Assembly: GCA_001767575.1 (NCBI GenBank)
Contig: MELI01000098.1
Coordinates: 623-9,459, forward strand
DNA length: 8,837 bases
Source: Candidatus Aquicultor primus
GTDB taxonomy: Bacteria > Actinomycetota > Aquicultoria > Aquicultorales > Aquicultoraceae
Direction of reading: 5' to 3'
Part shown: piece by piece, positions 5,651-8,837 of the stretch
Position numbering within the stretch: position 1 is the stretch's first letter
Layout: every line of letters starts with the position of its first letter
Position numbers and translations under genes: made by a program
The notes under the pieces: model-generated
What the model saw: the letters and a program-made list of their open reading frames with translations, nothing else
The model's database searches: none
What the model was told of the DNA's origin: nothing

Positions 5651-5690
5651 GTTGTGATACTTACCTTGAGAAAAATCACAACCGGGAGGA
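5651..5690 (+). promoter_or_regulatory. Inverted repeat abutting the qmoA ribosome-binding site
   Basis: GTTGTGAT (5651-5658) and ATCACAAC (5675-5682) are perfect complements with a 16-nt loop. The Shine-Dalgarno GGGAGGA begins at 5684, so the stem ends 1 nt before it, 14 nt before the ATG. An upstream TTGTGA (5629-5634) can pair with the same 3' arm, giving an alternative fold. It could be a translational control hairpin or a DNA operator. Confidence 0.45.
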
Positions 5691-5696
5691 ACGAAA

Positions 5697-6962
5697 ATGT
5701 CAGAAGAAAAAAACTTAGGAAGCATTCTAGTTGTTGGAGGGGGAATAAGTGGCCTGACGACCGCCATCGAAGCTGCCGAGGTAGGATACGACGTATACCT
5801 GGTTGAAAAGAACCCATATTTGGGCGGCAGAGTCGCTCAGCTCAACAAATATTTCCCAAAACTATGTCCGCCGGCGTGCGGCCTTGAGATCAACTTCCAA
5901 AGAATCAGGAAGAACCCCAAGGTGAAATATCTGACCATGGCTGAGGTCGAGAGTATTTCGGGTCAGCCCGGCGATTACGATGTGACCGTTAAGGTCAAAG
6001 CGCGCAAGGTGAACGAAAATTGCACGGCGTGTAACGCTTGTATCGAGGCTTGTCCGGTCGACAGACTTAACGATTTCAACTTCGGTATGGACTCGACGAA
6101 GGCGGTTTACTTGCCGCATCAAATGGCATTTCCGATGAGATACGTCATCGATGAAAAAGCCTGCAAAGGGTCTTCGTGCGCGAAGTGCGTCGAGGCTTGC
6201 AAGTACGATGCCATCGATTTGGAGATGGAGGCCGATACCGTTAACTTCAAAGTAGGCTCGGTGGTATGGGCGACGGGTTGGCAGCCGTACGAGGCATCGC
6301 AGATAGACACCCTGGGCTACGGAAAGGTGCCGAACGTCGTTACCAATATGATGATGGAGAGGCTGGCGGCGGGCAACGGTCCGACCGGCGGTCAAATCCA
6401 AAGGCCATCGGACGGGAAAGTCCCGGAGACCATCGCGTTCGTACAGTGCGCGGGCTCAAGAGATGAGAATCATCTGGCATATTGCTCGTATGTTTGCTGC
6501 ATGGCCTCGCTAAAGCAGGCGACATATATACTAGAGCAGAATCCCGAAGCCAAAGTTTACATATACTACATCGACCTCCGGACTCCCGGCAGGTACGAGA
6601 AGTTCTTGAAGACTATCGAGGCCAACGAGAACGTGGTCATGATAAAAGGAAAAGTCGCCAACATCACCGCAGACCCGGAATCGGGCGACCCGGTGGTCGT
6701 GGCGGAAGATATACTCGGCGGCGGCCTGGTAAGGCAGAAAGTCGATATGGTAGTACTAGCGACCGGTATGCAGCCTTCAACCGCCGAGAAGAAGGCGCCA
6801 CTTGATTTCAAATATGACGAGCATGGGCTAATCCTAGAAGATCCACAGGCAGTCGGGGTTTACGCTACTGGGTGTGCCAAAAATCCGGTAGATGTTACCT
6901 CGGGCGTAAAGGATGCTACCGGAGCAGCATTGAAGGCCATTCAAACTATGGTGAGGAGGTAG
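5697..6962 (+). CDS. qmoA: Quinone-interacting APS reductase-associated complex, subunit QmoA (HdrA-like)
   Basis: 421 residues, full length for QmoA. The N-terminal FAD motif VVGGGISGLTTAIEAA (GGGISG at 14-19) is followed by YLGGR and then KLCPPACGLE (Cys57, Cys61), as in HdrA-type proteins. A ferredoxin-like insert carries two cluster motifs: C109-xx-C112-xx-C115-xxx-C119, and C156-x4-C161-xx-C164-xxx-C168. The HdrA-type signature CAGSRDENHLAYCSYVCC spans 251-268. A second nucleotide-binding region (VVLATGMQPS) and GVYATGCAKNP (FAD contact, about 387-397) close the fold. QmoA is a cytoplasmic flavo-iron-sulfur protein that, with QmoB and a membrane or HdrBC partner, links AprBA to the quinone pool. 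Start set by GGGAGGA 6 nt upstream. The stop is 4 nt before qmoB, which is translationally close. Own promoter after the aprA terminator. Confidence 0.93.
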   Translation: MSEEKNLGSILVVGGGISGLTTAIEAAEVGYDVYLVEKNPYLGGRVAQLNKYFPKLCPPACGLEINFQRIRKNPKVKYLTMAEVESISGQPGDYDVTVKVKARKVNENCTACNACIEACPVDRLNDFNFGMDSTKAVYLPHQMAFPMRYVIDEKACKGSSCAKCVEACKYDAIDLEMEADTVNFKVGSVVWATGWQPYEASQIDTLGYGKVPNVVTNMMMERLAAGNGPTGGQIQRPSDGKVPETIAFVQCAGSRDENHLAYCSYVCCMASLKQATYILEQNPEAKVYIYYIDLRTPGRYEKFLKTIEANENVVMIKGKVANITADPESGDPVVVAEDILGGGLVRQKVDMVVLATGMQPSTAEKKAPLDFKYDEHGLILEDPQAVGVYATGCAKNPVDVTSGVKDATGAALKAIQTMVRR

Positions 6963-6966
6963 CGCT

Positions 6967-8837
6967 GTGGAGAAGAAACTAGGAATATACATCTGCACAG
7001 GCTGTAGTATAGGGGACGCTCTCGATATTGAGAAACTGACGGCTCTTGCGGGAACGCAGGGTGCCGCTGTGGTCAAGACACATGAGTTTCTTTGCGGGGA
7101 CGAAGGTGCCAAGGTAATAGAGAACGACATTTCGGGAGAGGGCATAAACACGGTCGTCATTGCGGCCTGTTCGCAACGGGTCAACTTCGATGTCTTCAAC
7201 TTCCCCGACACAATAATCGAGCGAGTCAACTTGCGCGAGCATGTCGTGTGGTCGCATACGCCAAACGACGAAGATACCCAGATGCTCGCCGAGGACTACC
7301 TGAGAATGGGAGTAGCCAAGGCGAAAAGGATGGAGCTTCCCGAGCCGCATATCGAAGAGGATATCTCGAGGACAGTGTTGGTCATTGGCGGCGGTATCTC
7401 AGGCCTGACAGCCGCGCTAGAGGTTGCAAAGACCGGCTACGACGCGGTCTTGGTCGAGAAGGAAGCCGAGCTCGGCGGTTTTATGAACAAGATGCATAAA
7501 GTCGTCCCGAGAAGGTATCCGTTCGCGAAGCTCGAAGACCCGAGTATTGGCGCGGTTATAAGCGAGGTCACAAGTGACCCCAATATCAAAGTCTACACCT
7601 CTTCGCAGGTGGAGAAAGTGGCTGGGCAGCCTGGTAAGTTCGTAGTCACAATCGCTTCGCCGCAAGGCGCGGTCGAGACGGTGGCCGGCGCGGTCATCAT
7701 GGCGAGCGGCTGGAAGCCGTATGATGCGAACAAGCTCGACAACTATGGCTTCGGTCAGTTCCCGAACGTTATAACGAACGTGATGATGGAAGAGATGGCC
7801 AAGAACGGCCCGATAACTCGCCCGTCGGATGGCGCACCTGCTAAAAGCGTAGCCTTCATACAGTGCGCCGGACAAAGGGACGAAGAGCACCTTCCTTATT
7901 GCTCATCGGTATGTTGCTTAGGTTCGTTGAAGCAAGCGACGTATGTCCGCGAGAAAGATGCGAACGCGAAAGCTTACATATTTTATAAAGACATGAGGAC
8001 ACCCGGTCAATACGAGCTTTTCTATAAGAGCGCCCAAGACGACGAGGGTATCTTCTTGACAAAGGGTAATGTCACCAGCGTAGGCGAGGGCGATGGCAAC
8101 AACCTCCTCGTCGAAGTCGAAGACACCTTGCTCGGCGAGCCGGTCAAAGTCAGCGTCGACTTGCTCGTGCTTGCGACCGGTATGGTTCCGACGACGGTCG
8201 ATGACCCGGTTCTGAACTTGGCTTATAGGCAAGGCCCGGGACTTCCCGACCTCGAACTATATAACGGGTTCGCCGATTCTAACTTTATCTGTTTCCCATA
8301 TGAGAGCAGAAGAACGGGTATCTTCCCGACAGGTGCGGTCAAGATGCCGCTGAGCGGAGCCGAGAGCATAGAAGATGCGACCGGCGCGGCGCTCAAGGCC
8401 ATCCAGGTTATCGAGGCGGTGTCCGTCGGTAAAGCGGTTCATCCAAGGTCCGGCGACTCGACTTATCCGGATTTCTTCCTCCAAAGATGTACACAGTGTA
8501 AACGTTGTACGGAGGAGTGCCCGTTCGGCACGCTCGATGAGGACGAGAAGGGCACACCGCTACCGAATCCGAACCGTTGTAGAAGGTGCGGTATCTGCCT
8601 TGGCGCGTGTCCGGAGAGAATCATCAACTTCAAGAACTACAGTATCGATATCTTAGCCTCGGCTATTAAGGCTATCGATGTTCCTGAAGAAGAAGAAAAC
8701 AAGCCGCGAGTAATAGCGTTTGTCTGCGAAAACGACGCGCTTCCGGCCTTCGATATGGCTGGTATCAACCGTCTGCAGTACAATCCAAACGTCAGGATGA
8801 TACCGGTACGCTGCTTGGGTGCTGTGAACACGGTCTG
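6967..8837 (+). CDS. qmoB: QmoB, HdrA/MvhD-like subunit, 3' end missing
   Basis: 623 codons from a GTG at 6967, open to the right edge. GTG is chosen because the frame starts 4 nt after qmoA, GAGGAGG (6953-6959) lies 7 nt upstream inside the qmoA end, and the N-terminus then reads VEKKLGIYICTGCSIGDALD as expected. Domains: an N-terminal cysteine region (C10, C13, C43, C68) as in HdrA; FAD site VIGGGISGLTAALE (GGGISG at 141-146); HdrA signature CAGQRDEEHLPYCSSVCC (300-317); two 4Fe-4S motifs, C508-xx-C511-xx-C514-xxx-C518 and C538-xx-C541-xx-C544-xxx-C548; then the start of an MvhD-like domain from about 581 (RVIAFVCENDA, later VRCLGAV with Cys616). QmoB proteins are usually around 750 residues, so about 120 are missing. 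Proposed role: electron transfer between AprBA and the quinone-side partner. Related to QmoA. Confidence 0.92.
   Translation, partial: MEKKLGIYICTGCSIGDALDIEKLTALAGTQGAAVVKTHEFLCGDEGAKVIENDISGEGINTVVIAACSQRVNFDVFNFPDTIIERVNLREHVVWSHTPNDEDTQMLAEDYLRMGVAKAKRMELPEPHIEEDISRTVLVIGGGISGLTAALEVAKTGYDAVLVEKEAELGGFMNKMHKVVPRRYPFAKLEDPSIGAVISEVTSDPNIKVYTSSQVEKVAGQPGKFVVTIASPQGAVETVAGAVIMASGWKPYDANKLDNYGFGQFPNVITNVMMEEMAKNGPITRPSDGAPAKSVAFIQCAGQRDEEHLPYCSSVCCLGSLKQATYVREKDANAKAYIFYKDMRTPGQYELFYKSAQDDEGIFLTKGNVTSVGEGDGNNLLVEVEDTLLGEPVKVSVDLLVLATGMVPTTVDDPVLNLAYRQGPGLPDLELYNGFADSNFICFPYESRRTGIFPTGAVKMPLSGAESIEDATGAALKAIQVIEAVSVGKAVHPRSGDSTYPDFFLQRCTQCKRCTEECPFGTLDEDEKGTPLPNPNRCRRCGICLGACPERIINFKNYSIDILASAIKAIDVPEEEENKPRVIAFVCENDALPAFDMAGINRLQYNPNVRMIPVRCLGAVNTV

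Overview
The window carries the core of a dissimilatory sulfur pathway: adenylylsulfate (APS) reductase (aprB-aprA) followed by the first two genes of its electron-transfer complex (qmoA and a truncated qmoB). Upstream lie a small TusA-type sulfur carrier gene and, divergently, the N-terminal 268 codons of a sulfide:quinone-oxidoreductase-like flavoprotein. This gene set points to an anaerobic sulfate reducer, sulfur disproportionator or sulfur oxidiser. The sequence cannot show the direction of the APS reaction. Strong purine-rich Shine-Dalgarno sites and the compact aprBA then qmoAB order would suit a Gram-positive-type sulfate reducer (deep actinobacterial or clostridial), but the lineage is only a guess.

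Layout: 1-805 (minus), sqr-like gene running off the left edge. 806-1804, about 1 kb of AT-richer DNA with no convincing gene, holding a probable minus-strand sqr promoter, a perfect 10-bp hairpin and the tusA promoter. 1805-2032, tusA. 2033-2848, about 0.8 kb without a gene but full of inverted repeats: a long imperfect hairpin (2081-2186), a set of mutually exclusive pairings (2288-2396), a near-consensus promoter (2435-2463) with a 20-bp palindrome at its expected start point, and a roughly 380-nt structured leader that may occlude the aprB ribosome-binding site. 2849-5277, aprB and aprA, closed by a strong intrinsic terminator (5292-5330). 5331-5696, a separate promoter and structured leader for qmo. 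5697-8837, qmoA and qmoB (GTG start, cut by the right edge inside its C-terminal MvhD-like domain).

How the genes fit: AprBA interconverts APS and sulfite plus AMP in the cytoplasm. QmoAB, flavin and iron-sulfur proteins of the HdrA type, are expected to pass electrons between AprBA and the quinone pool through a membrane or HdrBC-like partner that would lie to the right of the window. TusA carries sulfur as a persulfide, and the SQR-like protein could link sulfide or sulfane sulfur to quinone. The terminator after aprA and the separate qmo promoter suggest at least two transcription units. No tRNA, rRNA, CRISPR array or insertion sequence was seen. The coding part is a known pathway. The least explained material is the dense RNA and DNA secondary structure between the genes.
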